DNA of 24,865 nt. Origin: Choristocarpus tenellus KU-1152. Lineage: Eukaryota; Phaeophyceae. The position numbers and the translations under genes were made by a program. The stretch lies in assembly GCA_964200185.2 (NCBI GenBank), contig CAXNAD020000198.1:1-24865 (forward strand). Direction: 5' to 3'. A model generated the notes under the pieces. The model worked only from the letters and a program-made list of their open reading frames with translations, did not search any database and had not been told where the DNA came from. Position 1 is the first letter of the stretch, and each line of letters begins with the position of its first letter. Shown piece by piece: positions 1 to 11,700 of the stretch.

Positions 1-10
1 GTCACGTCAG

Positions 11-232
11 TTTATGCTCACCAGGGACCATTGCGAGGGCGTTCCGCACAGCAAGCGCAACCCTGGTACTCAGGGGCACTTGCGCACCCTTCCTACGCGG
101 GGGGATCGACAGTGGGGTTGCCATGCCAACGTTCTAACCCTCAATGTGCCCAAGTCTGGTCTCAAAATCACCCCAAAAGACCCCTACTTTGATGGGTTGA
201 AGCACCTCGAGTTTGTACCTGATGATCCTTGA
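11..232 (+). CDS. Possible 3'-terminal exon of an upstream gene (unrecognised)
   Basis: The frame is open from base 2 to a TGA at 230-232. An acceptor-like ACGTCAG ends at base 10, so an internal start at base 11 is plausible. The peptide ends in DGLKHLEFVPDDP and includes CHANVLTLNVPKSGLKITP. It looks more protein-like and more GC-rich than the sequence that follows, but I do not recognise the family. The upstream part of any such gene lies outside the window. It could equally be a chance open frame. Confidence 0.2.
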   Translation, partial: FMLTRDHCEGVPHSKRNPGTQGHLRTLPTRGDRQWGCHANVLTLNVPKSGLKITPKDPYFDGLKHLEFVPDDP

Positions 233-2073
233 CCCCACCTTTTCTGAAAGCTGAGATTGCCAACCCGATTTCATTCTCTGGGGTTATCGTCCGATTCTGC
301 GCCGTTCTCGCTTGGTGAGCCCAGATATTTCGCGGCACAAACTTATGACACAAAGGTAGTACTTGCTTTATTTGCTTGGTCTTTCCCATACTTCCCATGT
401 TACTCCGTGCTTGAGAGTTGTCTTCAGTGTCTCCCTCACAGTAAGATGACTTGGTTGTCACTTTTACCCTTTTGCTGGATATGACCATCGAAAGGCACAG
501 TGAGTGAATTTCCCTTCCTGAGTAATATTATGTGGTCGTTGCACATCTCCATTATTTGACATCGGCATGGAACTCTGTCCCCAAACATTATTTCTCCCTT
601 CAAACCTTTCCTCCTATAGTCTTGAAGGTCTGTGGTCTGAGTAGATACCAAACATGATACTTTCCCACCCTCAAGATACATGTCAGGGGTTTACTAGTGT
701 TTCAACATCAGGTTCCACAATTTTCTAGTCAACTATTGTATTTCATGTGCTGCTGTGTCTTCTCTAGGAGGTCACATTGTAGTTTCTCCATGGGCAGGGA
801 TAATATCAATATGTGAGTATCAAGCATCTAACCTACAACTACCGCTCTCTTGTCTCCAAACTCTTCAGCATAATCTGAGATCGTATCAGTGTCTCTCCTG
901 CTTCTCTTACTCCGAACGTTCGCAAATGGTCAGATATGAGGCTATGTACTACTGTGAGAAAATTTTCCGTTCTGGCATGTTGGAATCCTACTTGGATCAC
1001 ATCATCCACATATGTGCTCGTGAAAAATTCAACGTCCGTCTTCCCCACCACGCCCTCTAGGACATCTGAGGATATCTCTACCCCTTCACCTTTGTCTGTG
1101 TCTTGCCTGTATAGTTCTGAATACACAAAACAACAAACAATAACAACAATATTAGTTGCATACACCCCTGGGGAGGATAACCACTATACTCTTAGCATTG
1201 TAGTCAGAGCGTTCTATAGCTAGCAAACCGCCTCACTACCCTGGAGAATTACGCCACCCAAACACCAGTCTATAGTCAGCGAATAGGTATTCACCCTACA
1301 CATGCCCAAATTTTGATGCCCTGACTGTGTTGGGCCTAACTAGAAAAAATGCGTCACGTACATTGCACTTGGCTATCAGAATGTGTTTCTCCCTACAAAG
1401 CTTTCCCCTCAAATCACACACCTATTTGACCACCTTGGGAAGAACATCACAAAGACAAAGGGGGGAATAAATACTGTATCCTCATCCACTCCATTCCAGG
1501 CTTGATCATTATTCACCCTGATTTTATTGGTTTTTCTATCACTGCAAGAATTGACTCTCTTAGACCATGAGTTTCACGAGCTATCTCTTTCTTGACCACT
1601 GTCACTCTCCTTACACTCATATCTTCGGCAACCTTCTCACCTACTTTGGTGTGAAATTTATTTGTGCTGTAATTATTATCATACTTTGGAATGCTACTCT
1701 AGGACCCTGCGGAGGATCTTGGAATGGTTAGTGGGTGAGTACTGGCGTTGAACTGGAAATCCTGAATGCACTACATAAAACAGAGCTAGAATTGCTGATA
1801 ATTCTATTGTTTTGTCATGAAAGCACTATGTTAATGGGGTATATGTGTGGTGTCAGTGTATGTCCTGTTCAACCCTACAAGCAAGTACCGTGGCCAATTC
1901 TCCCAACCTATCCAACATCTCCTTACAATTTCCCTTTCCTTCTAAAATTTCTTTCATCTGTTTTCCATCCCAATACCATTGATCCACTAATTGGTCCTTC
2001 CCAAGGGACTATGCCTTTCTTGTCTACCCTGCACAGTCTTGGCATCCAAACATTTCTTCCTTTGTCCTAAATA
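233..2073. other. Intergenic stretch, no supported gene
   Basis: Only short unrelated open frames occur on both strands, none with a recognisable domain or with splice-linked neighbours. A minus-strand frame (839-1165) contains a YVDD tetrapeptide, but the other motifs of a reverse transcriptase are not convincing. No tRNA-like or rRNA-like stretch was recognised by eye. Confidence 0.5.
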
Positions 2074-2312
2074 GGCAGACGCATCGCAACAGGCCTTGTG
2101 GATTGGTATCTCAACATCCACCTCCTACCTTCCCCCCTAGTGGACAGACGGTATGCAACAAGAGGACTAGCTCCTCGCCAACATTCATCTACTCCCTTTG
2201 CCCATAGTGGACAGGCACTTCGTAACGGACCTTTCAGACTGGCTACTTGCCAATATCTATCCACTTCTGTCGCACCTAGAGGACAGATGCTTTGCAACAG
2301 ACCTTCCACTCA
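2074..2312. repeat. Minisatellite, about 3.3 units of 67-72 bp
   Basis: The landmark GGCAG/GGACAG recurs at 2074, 2142, 2209 and 2281, giving periods of 68, 67 and 72 bp. Each landmark is followed by a variant of GCTTTGCAACAG, then about 25 bp later by GCCAACATCCATC-like sequence and a C/T-rich stretch ending CCTAGTGGACAG. Units are clearly diverged with small indels, so the array is not recent. Confidence 0.75.
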
Positions 2313-3306
2313 ACCAAGTAAACTATCCTGCTTATGTGAATTTTCCTTCTCTTTTGTCATTTCCCTAACCAGTAAACCTTCAGGGGGTGAAAAATTCATT
2401 CACAGTAAGCATCAGAAGGGTGGATAGAATTCTTGCAATAGGTTAATTATCCAACTAACCAAACGGCCTCCTTATATGTATTCCCCGTGTTCTTTCATTT
2501 CTCTATCAATTCACACTTATAGCTTGGGGGAGTGGGAGGGTCTTCTTATCTGGCTCATCATGATTTTCCCTTGCCTACTCACTTGTCACAGTTGCAATGG
2601 TATGCTCCATGGAGCTGGCAAGCCCGACGAGACTGCATGACTGGGTTCCACCCACGCTGGCATTGGTTGTTCCTCATGTCTGACTTCCAGTGTTGACTTC
2701 CCAACTCTGATTCCGTTCCCCTTTCCTCTTTCTAAGGCAACTAGGCTGGCTCTGTGTGCCAATTCTTCGCCTTTTTTCTGCAACAGGTTCCTGGCCCTTT
2801 CCTTTTCCCCCTTGACATGGCCCAACCAGTTGAATCTTTGCCCCATTGATGCAATTGTCAAAGCTTTTCGTGCGGATGTATTTGAGGAGGTGATGGAAGT
2901 TGATGCCTCTCCTAAAAGTAATGGATCCAGCTTCAACATCCATTCTCGTACCAAGACCCTGGTGGTGGCCCTTGACCTGGTGCCCACATGCCTCTAACTT
3001 GAGGAGGTGGTGGTGAAGCCATGCGCTGACCTGTGACCTACCCTCGACTTGCTAGTGCTGCTAATGTTGCAGGCGGTGTTTCCGTCCAGTCTTGTGGTTG
3101 AGAGTGGTTCAATCTGCACGTTTCTCCCATCTGCATCCCTCCCCCCCCAACAGAATTGGTGCATGCATGATGGAACTCCGTTGAATACGTCCTTGCCTTG
3201 TGCTCTCTGCCTCAGCGGTTGCCAACTGGTCTGTCCTGCCTCCAGGAATTGTGTGCGATTTGTGTCTTTTCTCGTATTTCTCTCACCAAGATCACTATCT
3301 CCCCTG
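2313..3306. other. Intergenic, pyrimidine-rich + strand
   Basis: Pyrimidine-rich on the + strand, hence purine-rich on the minus strand. The minus strand has a 133-codon open frame (2586-2987) with a second, overlapping open frame (2674-2943). Neither carries a domain I recognise. Such strand bias is also seen in the introns of the gene downstream, so it is not itself evidence of coding. Confidence 0.4.
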
Positions 3307-3648
3307 GTCGTTAGTCTCCATGGCTTACACCATCAAAGTTTCTGGTGGAGTCCCATCTGCTCCCCAATGATAGTCTGCAGGCTATCCATTTTTGGTCATG
3401 AAGAATCGAAGTCAAATTATCAGCCAGGTGATGCTCTCGTCAAATAATCCTTCCTCACTGACAAATTCATATCCTTCCATCATTATTGCAAGTCGTTAGT
3501 CTCTATGTCTTGCACCATCCAAGTTTCTGGTGGAGTCCCATTTGCTCCCCAACGATGGTCTGAAGGCTTTCCATTTTTGCCCATGGAGATCGAAGTCAAA
3601 TTATCAGCCAGGTGATGCTCTCATCTAATCCTTCCTCCATCATTGCAT
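3307..3648. repeat. Two-copy tandem duplication (about 185 bp and 157 bp)
   Basis: Copy A is 3307-3491 and copy B 3492-3648. Both begin GTCGTTAGTCTC, share TTTCTGGTGGAGTCCCAT, then TCGAAGTCAAATTATCAGCC with AGGTGATGCTCTC, then TAATCCTTCCTC, and end ATCATT(A/-)TTGCA-like. Copy B lacks about 28 bp of copy A, mostly near the 3' end. On the minus strand both copies keep the same short reading frame ending DESITWLII and a stop, despite a 3-nt deletion in B (LFDES versus LDES). This hints at, but does not prove, a duplicated coding remnant. Confidence 0.8.
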
Positions 3649-3806
3649 GTCCCAGTTTGCACTGAGGCCTGCATTTACCCGTACCAGACTTCCCATGTCT
3701 GTGTGGAAGGTCTCATATTGGATGGACTTTATTCTGAAAACAGATGATAACGAGATTGGAGATCATAGATGAGGTCCTCAAGTTGGTCTCTTATCTCTCT
3801 CCCCAT

Positions 3807-3970
3807 GGCTCAAAGTATCTGGCGGGGGGGTGGTGGTGGCTGTCCATTTGGGGTTCATTTTTCCATTACGCGATTTTAAGGTGATTTGGTTGCATGTGTC
3901 AGATGGATAATGAAAGGCACTTTTACTGGAAGGGCCCGAATGGACACCCCTGTGTAGACCCCTCCCCCCC
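3807..3970 (+). repeat. Dispersed repeat, copy A
   Basis: Matches 24692-24865 in the same orientation. Shared landmarks in order: GGCTCAAAGTATCTGG, a G-run, CTGTCCAT, a T-run, GATTTGGTTGCAT, TGGATAATG, TGGACAC, GTGTAGA and a C-rich end. Overall identity by eye is roughly two thirds. No open frame, terminal inverted repeat or target-site duplication was recognised, so the repeat class is unknown. The two copies flank the HRQ1 gene. Confidence 0.75.
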
Positions 3971-4079
3971 TCACATACTTTGAGCCCATCCTTTGTCAGC
4001 CTTTAAAAAAGGTCCACTGCCTGCACCACGAGTGATTTTTTTTGGTTGGCATTCTGTCTCACTCAATTTACGATCTGCT

Positions 4080-4960
4080 CTAATTCGGAAGGAGGAGTGC
4101 CCTGAAGCAAGTCACATCAAAACTTGACGTGGTCAGTGCTTGGTTTTGAGTCGGGCATCGCTCTTCCAAATTTTGTAGTGTGATCCTCGCCTCACTCAGT
4201 GACGTTGGTCCCGTAAACATCCTTGGCATGCTCTGCAGCTCCTCAACCCGAATTGTAGGCCTCACTGTGATAGTCCCCAGTTCTAGTTACTGGGTTATCA
4301 TATCTGGGATTTCCCTCTCAACCAACTTAGATGTGTCTCCCTTCTGTTTGGTTTTTCTTGGCTTTTACAAGCTTTATTACCCCCTGTTGGAGTGCCTATG
4401 TCTCACTGGTCTGCACTAGGTGGTGATCCATCAATCCTTGCATCTCTCATTGATTATCAATCAGACTCTCCAGGATGTGATCCATCTTTCTTCTATTCCT
4501 GTCTTCTTACCAATCTTGTTATTCTCTTTCGTGGATTTCTTTGTCTCTCATTCCTTGATCACTTGCCGTCTCTCGAACCCATACTGTGCCTCCCCAATCT
4601 GCTCTCTATTTTCCTTTCCCTCTCGAGGTTGTTTGCATGAGTCCGACTTCTCTCTCCTGCACTGACTCAATGCATGCCCCCCCTCCTTTCGTCTTTGATC
4701 GTGGTTCATTCACCGGTTCCCTGGACCTGTCTTTAGGTTTACCCACGATTGGAAAGAAATAATGTCCTGCTCTTCTTGCTAAACTCTCGCTAGAATTTCA
4801 AACCCTCTGACCCCCTACCACCCACAAGGTGAGCCGCCAGCTCATCCAAAAATTGTTCTGGTTGTGTGTTTCCACTGGGATGTTGTTGATGTTTAAACTA
4901 CGAGAGTCAAATGGTCCCTAGTTGCGGTCTCACTTTCGGACCCCAGCAGCAGCAGCGAGG
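4080..4960 (-). pseudogene. Coding-like but broken minus-strand stretches
   Basis: Read on the minus strand, several adjacent segments look like protein yet are interrupted. Near 4790-4860 is QFLDELAAHLVGGRGSEG followed closely by a stop. Around 4480-4680 a lysine/glutamate-rich segment (GKENREQIGEAQYGFERR) is followed by a stop and more of the same character. At 4080-4340 the text KLVEREIPDMITQ, a stop, then VEELQSMPRMF and SEARITLQNLEERCPTQNQ runs in one frame. Frames differ between segments. This could be a decayed retroelement gag-like gene, exons of a real minus-strand gene, or biased non-coding DNA. No family is recognised. Confidence 0.2.
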
Positions 4961-5364
4961 CATTTTTTTTCTAATTAATGTGGTAGATGGAGGTCCACTT
5001 CAACCTTAGCGAAGGCCACATCCACAAGTAACCCCTTTTCTCGCTAAGCGGCAGTGGATGCATTGGAGAGAATCCCTAGATAGAAGAATGCATCAATACG
5101 AAATTTTGGAGAATAACGAAGAGAATTCCATCCTCCAAGGTGTCATCTATCTGCAGATCCTGCCCACAAAGGACACGTGTTTTGGTACTCGGCCTCACCC
5201 ACGAGTACGTGCATCTATGGTCACTGTGTACCCCTTGCCTCCTATGTCCATCCACCGAGCAGCCGTTGGACAGGGCCTCATCCACCCCTAAAGATAGGTT
5301 CACGTTCAGGCCAAATTCTGGGGGAGGAATCAGCCTTGTTAGTTGGAGAGGTTGGGTGTTTCCG
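4961..5364. other. Intergenic sequence upstream of HRQ1
   Basis: Holds an (AGC)n-like stretch at about 4946-4957 just before it and overlapping short open frames on both strands between 5058 and 5303, none recognised. It is likely to contain the HRQ1 promoter, but no specific factor-binding site can be named. Confidence 0.4.
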
Positions 5365-5372
5365 TATATATA
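5365..5372 (+). promoter_or_regulatory. Candidate TATA element of HRQ1
   Basis: TATATATA lies about 155 nt before the start codon at 5527, a plausible distance if the 5' leader is 100-130 nt. It is a simple sequence that can occur by chance, and no transcript start is known. Confidence 0.3.
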
Positions 5373-5526
5373 TCCTACGGTACCGAATTATCGTATGCTC
5401 CAATATAATCCATTTTCCCTATACCTCAGTTTGGATTGTTACTACTTGACCTACTTGAATGTTTTCAAGAGTGCTCTAATCAGTTGATCTGTGAAAGCTA
5501 AGTCCATACAGCTCTCTACTGAAGTC

Positions 5527-5722
5527 ATGGAGAAAGAAGAGGAAGCAAATGACGAGGTGAAGGCATCGATGATACCAGACGGCAGTTCGAATTCCCAGAC
5601 CAAGAAGAACCAAACGAGAAAAAGGAGAACCACGACAGAACGAGAGGAGGACCTCTCCGCTTCACCTAGAGGCCCCCTCAACGCAAAGGCCAGAAAGAAG
5701 ATCCTGAAGACGAAAATAAATG
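5527..5722 (+). CDS. HRQ1: HRQ1 exon 1: start and charged N-terminus
   Basis: Begins MEKEEEANDE, then a basic patch KKNQTRKRR (residues 26-34) that could be a nuclear localisation signal, and ends KARKKILKTKIN. The donor is ATG|GTGGGC, a weak match, leaving phase 1. An in-frame TAA shortly after rules out later donors. The start is the first ATG after the in-frame stop at 5485-5487. Intron 1 (287 nt) shows nothing further. Confidence 0.75.
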
Positions 5723-8666
5723 GTGGGCGGGCGAATTAATCAGATTCTATTTAGGTATGGTCTATTATTCCCGCTTACGGGTAGGGGTACAAGTTGCAAT
5801 AGGTTCAATGTAAGATCACTATCTCAATACCAGATGCATTCGTCGCAGCTTTTTGCTTTGCTCCGTTCCGCAGTCTGGAAGACCTATCTCCAGGGAGATC
5901 TGCTTGCCGTACCCGCGTTACACAATCTTTTGTTTCTAGCAAGGCCTTCTCGTTTGTCCATGTGAACCTACTGTCCATCCTTAACCTCTTCGATCATCCC
6001 CGAACCCAGAGACATCCCTTTCAAAGGAGCAGCTGGACATACTGGGACTCTTCGAAGCTGTGGATTATGTATACTGCTTCTTGGTCAAGAACAGAATACC
6101 CCTTAGATTGTCAAACGTACAGGTGGACGAGGCTGGCACTTGCAAGACTTGTAAGCTGTAAGCTTTGAACTGTGATTGCCCGAATGCTGCATGACAACAG
6201 TGGCGTGTTCCGAACTTCTAATGCTTCCCACCTTTGTTCCTGTGAAGAAGAGGATGAGAAAGATCCAAGAATAAAATGGAAAGAGAGGGTTAAAGTCTGA
6301 AGTATAGAGATCAGTAGAGGCTGGTACGAGTCCTTTAGATGTTAGTATGTTGAGACTTTTTCTTGAGATGCTCCAGAATCCCTTTGCTAGCATTATATCT
6401 GCCTCGATTTTTTGGTATAGCGATCGTGGGTGAGATTCTGCTTGTTACACTCCACAGGGAGAAAGTCAAATGCTCCCACTGAACCCCAGGAAGAGGTACT
6501 AGTATGAATAACCTATTTGGATTACGTGGGACCACTGTGTGTTCACAAGACTTTAGACCCACACTGGCTAATCTCTCACCTTCCCTAACAAATTTTGTAG
6601 TGCAGGATCGATCTCAATTAATGGCTGTGTAGCTGTTGATGGGTAGAGTCTTGGACAACAGAGGATCTGTCGGACAAAGGGATCTGTTTCAATGTAGGCT
6701 TGTTGAGTCACAGAACTAGGGTGGGTTTGATCCAGCTTCACACTTTGCATTGAAGCCGATGCAAGAGATAGGAATCGCATGACCTACCAATAAAATTTCA
6801 ACTATGGGTAATGGAAAAACCAAGCTGGTGAAGTAAATTGTTAACTTCCTTTTCTTGATCTCATTCCGTAACTCCTTGACACACAGAGCATGGTGCAGGA
6901 GCTTTTCCCAGGACGCTTCAGCCCGCCAGCATCCTTCATACCTCGAATGCGATCTTTGGCTGAGTGTGCCCCTTCAGTGCTGTGCCTGCTGGAGTCGTCC
7001 ATAAAAGAGATTGATTCAGAGGAGTTTGGGAGTCGAGGTCACACAATTGAGGGCCAACTTAGTGAGACTGAGGTATGGCTCAGATGTGTTGTTGTTCTTG
7101 TACCTCAACACTTCATGCATGTTCTATTGAGAAGATGTTATCGATTGACTGATCCCCCACTTCCCTTCCCCTCTATCCCATCTCCAATGCTCTGTTGCGA
7201 TTCATGCTGATCATCCTATACATGATGAGGCTCTATGCCTGGCCTTGATAGCGTTGAAGAGTGGAAGACAATAGAAAGATGATTTGTTCTGTAGGCCTTT
7301 GTACCGGTTTTGTGAATGAGTGAGATTGTACCATCGCTGAGTGCACTTTCAGATGTTCCACGCTTTCAGTGCCTTTGCGTCTTTTCTGGAATACTTTGGT
7401 AATATATTCTTCCTATTCTTACCTTGAAGGAGTACACCTTTCCACAATATTACACCTCTGCCCTTACCTAGCTCGAATTGTTCTTCACAGAAAAGGCAAA
7501 CATGTTTGAAGTAATATGTTACAGATATCTTTGAGGTGGTAATTTCAATACCTCATTGTCCATTTTGATGTGTATGTCTCAGAAGACCTACACCTTTTTG
7601 GCACAGTTGACAGCACATACTCTCTAAACCTAGATCTCTCGCCCATTTTCAACAAAGCTTCAAGACCCAACCCCACCGCATACACCCAATTCCTTCATCA
7701 AGCACCCACGCTATTTCAAATTGCTGCCCCCCCTCCCTCCTCCCTGATTCACCACTATTATTTTGTGAATATGTGTATGGAGCAAACCAGGGGTACCAGC
7801 TAGAGCTTCGGTTCCACATGAAGAATATGGGCGGTGTAGGTAAGGTTCATAGTAAAAAGCGGCGGGCTGCGGTGGTTCAGGCTCTGCTTGATCAGGTCAT
7901 TGCAAACACACACACTGGGGGGGAAGTTGAGGATACTGCACAGGGTGAAATAAATGTTAAGGCGGTAGCTCTTGAATATTGTAAGGGTAGGTCTGTGAAG
8001 GGTGGTGATGAAAAGGCGACTTTGGCTAGCATGGGCAACAGTAGCAGCAGCAGGGACATTAGCAATGAAAGCAGGGATGACAGAGGAAGGGACAGGGGAA
8101 GACTTGAGAAAAAGGAACTTATGACTGGAAAAGCCCTTTCACTTCAGGTACCTCTGAGTGAGAGCCCAGCTTATGTGGTGGTCCCTGCCGTGGAGACAGC
8201 AACATCGTCTCTGGAGAGTTCAGTGGGGGCCATTTGTGGGAGAGGGGAGGGTGACAGCAATTTGACAGAGTCATCTGGAGAGGGAGAAGGCCATGTCAGG
8301 TGGGGTTGATGTTCCTGCCCTCAAGTACTTACCCCTACAAGCTTTCCCTTCCCACACATGCATCACAAGTTCCAAGGTTTAAGTAACACACCTGTATGGA
8401 CATTTGATCAAGTACTTGAACTCTCACTCAAGTGTATAATATCTCTTGCACAAGCATATGCTCACATAGGTACAGGCCTGTTGTGAAGTGTATGCACCAT
8501 CATTTACAACTTCTTGCTGTGCATGACCCTGTATGTTGCATGTTTTGCACCTTTACAGTAACAAATGAGAAATCCTGGAGGGTGTACATACTATACTTGG
8601 TCACACAACAAAAAAAATCATACTTCAATGTACTTTCTTGAAGGGATGGTGACCTTCAAGTAGTAT

Positions 8667-8710
<44 letters not shown>

Positions 8711-11700
8711 GCATCATGTGTAACACAGTATTTCTCCTGTATGCCCTTGTAGCGGTGAACTCCTGACCACAGCAAGAAACCGGATAGGCAATAAGCTAAG
8801 GATTCTTTCAGACCCTGGAGGGGAATTGAGACCGATGAAGACTTTGATTTTAGCCATGTGCTTGAAATTGTGGATGCTGCCGTTTTTTTGAAGTGCCACT
8901 TGTCCTTTGTTGTTGTTGTTACAACAGTCACTCTATCATTGAACAAAATGATAACTGAAGGAAAAAATCTAGTGTCCTTTGTTGATCTAAGAGTACAGAC
9001 ACGCTGTTGCTGCTAGCTGAGGTGGTGTCCAGTGCAAATGTCCAAAAGTGCCAATAGATGGACTCTGAGTTGAGTTAGGCATGCAAAGCATAATATGGTT
9101 TGAATGGAAGGTTTACAACGATATGCATAATGGGTACAAACCAACGTGTATGTACCATTGACAGAGGATAAGTAGAGCTCTACAAATACCAGGAACTACG
9201 TGTCAGTGAGAGGGGAATGTAAAGTTCTGCCTGGTCCTCGTGTGTAAAAGGTGATACTTTGAAACCACCTTCACAGATGTATGCAGGCCCTCTCTCCAGT
9301 TCACTCACTCACCACCCCTTGCCCCAAGTGTGCCTTAAACCTGTCATATTCCCCCCCCCTGCCCCCCACTTCCCGCCCACAACAATCAAATTCCGTTTTT
9401 ATTTCCATACCAATATATCTCACATAGGTTTGATGCCTTGCAGACTCTTCGCCACCTCAAGACGCTGCCCTTTTATAAGGGTCAGGTAGCTCATGTGGAG
9501 ACCATACCAGGTCAGAAGGGCTCATTTGCTGACACCTCCCACCCACTGCACCCGGCTGTTGCAGAGGCTCTAAGGGTTTCCAAGGGTGTTACGAGGCAAG
9601 AGAGGGAAATGGCGGTTGGGAAGGGCTATTATTGAGAGCATGGAGAACAACTGTGACAATATTAAAATTTGGTGAAAATATTATAGTTGTCTTTTGACAG
9701 TACTTTTTTTCGTACAATTCACCTCTCCTTATTCTGTCCTCTCTGATCCCATGCTCAACTTGTTTGCTTGTTCGAATTGCACCACCGGATGAGGGAGAAG
9801 GCTGTTTGAGCACCAGGCGATAGCCATTGATGCTTCCCTGTCAGGGCGCCATGTGGCCATCTCCACATCCACCTCCTCTGGCAAATCCGCTGTGTATAAT
9901 GTAGCCGTCCTTGAGAAGATCTTGGGGCCAGATCGCCCTGGGGCTGTAGCTCTGTACCTGTTTCCCACCAAGGCTTTGGCTCAAGATCAGCTCAGGTTGG
10001 TTTTTACTGTGTCAAATCTCGACTAGATGTTTTGGTGAATCTTGACGCAATGCGTTGGATCTGGTTGGCTCTTAGATATAGATCGAGTTGACGTGTTGTG
10101 CTCTGAATGGGGGTTGTCCGTGGCTGATGATCTAGTTCCACAGTTGTGCATATGTTGGTTGATCGGGATTGGTAGGATGAAAGAGAGGATGTAACAAATT
10201 CGGAGGGTGGGAAAAAGTGTGATGCTGTCATCTGTATCTGTTTCATTACACATAAGTACATTTGCAGCCTCTTTTTTTTTTTTTTTTTTCCTGACTCCAA
10301 GTCCTTTCAGCCCCTTCTGCCTATTGTAATATGCGTGCTTATCTTATCATTTCNNNNNNNNNNCTCTTTTTTTTTTTCATCCTACCTGACTCCCAGTCCT
10401 TTCAGCCCCTACTGCCTACTGTACTATGCATCCCTCGATTAACATCGCTGCAAACCCAACTTGTGCCGCCCACTAGGTCACTGAAGGCATTGGTGCAGGC
10501 TTCACCAGTGCTCCAAGCCCAAGTGCACCCCATGACTCTCGATGGAGATACGCCCTTCAGAGAGGTGAGACACGGTGGATAAAGGGACGGGGTGGATGAT
10601 ACCACCAAGGAAGGGATTCATCTGCTATGGTGGATATCAGGCAGGAGCAACTTCTGTTTTGTTGAATTGCTGAGAGGAAGAATGTGCATGTATGCTGTGT
10701 ATAGGAGATCTCAGATTGGGGGGTGAGTTGGAAGCATTACAGGTTGCTTTTGTGTGTATATTCTTTCTGATTCTGCAAGAGCAGGGCCGAAAATGCTCTA
10801 TGCCTTCTTTGGCTCTGCTTGTGAGTATCAAGGAAATATACAAAACATGTGATCATGTCAGATCTTCGCTGATGCTTGATAAAGAGTTACACACAACTTG
10901 TGCTCTCTCATCAAGCCAACCCCCACCCTATGCATACTTTACTCATCTTCAATGTCAATACCATTTCTGTCACCCCTATCCATGACCCTTGTGCTCTTCT
11001 GGGCTCATTTTTTTCAGACTGCTTCAATCCCCTGGTCTTCCCCACACCCAAAACTTCGTTTCCTTTTTTTCACAACTATCACAACACAATCTTGACTGCA
11101 CCTAATTCGGCTCATGATATCCCACTCTCACCACCAGCGAGGATTTGCAATGGAGAAGGCGAATGTTATCCTGACCAACCCGGATATGCTCCATGCCTCC
11201 GTGCTTCCCGGCCACAAGCGCTACCGTCGTGTCCTAGGCAACCTTGCCTATGTAGTGGTGGATGAGGTTCGTAACACACACCATGGAGTTTCTGGAGTGT
11301 TATCATACCTGGGACTCTAGTTGCTTGGATTGTGTGGCGGTTTCAGTGTCCTCGGTGTCTTCTGCTCTTGTTTCACCCTGGTTTGTTGTATGTTCGCACG
11401 TAAACCAGACTTGTATGCTTTGGGGTGTGTAGTTGAGTGTGTGCCACAAAGAGTGTCGCCATGCGTGACATGCATTTGCTAAGCTGCGAACTCCTGCCAC
11501 CCCACTCTCCCCTGCCATTTGGCATTGGATAGGCCCATGTGTACCGTGGAGCTTTTGGATCACATGTGTCGATGGTTTTGCGCCGTTTGCTGCGTCTCTG
11601 GGCCCTTTATGCAGGATCCGGTCCGCCTCCTCAGGTGATACATTTGTGGTCAGTGGTTTTAGTCATATGGCACTCATCTATTCAGCAGTATTTGGTGGGA

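Noticed and set aside
839-1165. Minus-strand frame with YVDD, possibly a Copia reverse transcriptase
   Set aside because: A tetrapeptide is expected about once by chance in a window this size read in six frames. The neighbouring RT motifs and spacing do not fit.
2586-2987. 133-codon minus-strand frame
   Set aside because: No recognisable domain, and an overlapping frame is open too. Strong strand composition bias is enough to explain it.
6890-7072. ATG 6890 as the HRQ1 start codon
   Set aside because: Exon 2 upstream carries the conserved LFEAVDYVYCFL segment and joins in phase, so this Met is internal.
8656-8946. Minus-strand frame ending in a (VC)n repeat
   Set aside because: The repeat is simply the translated CA microsatellite, and there is no other protein-like signal.
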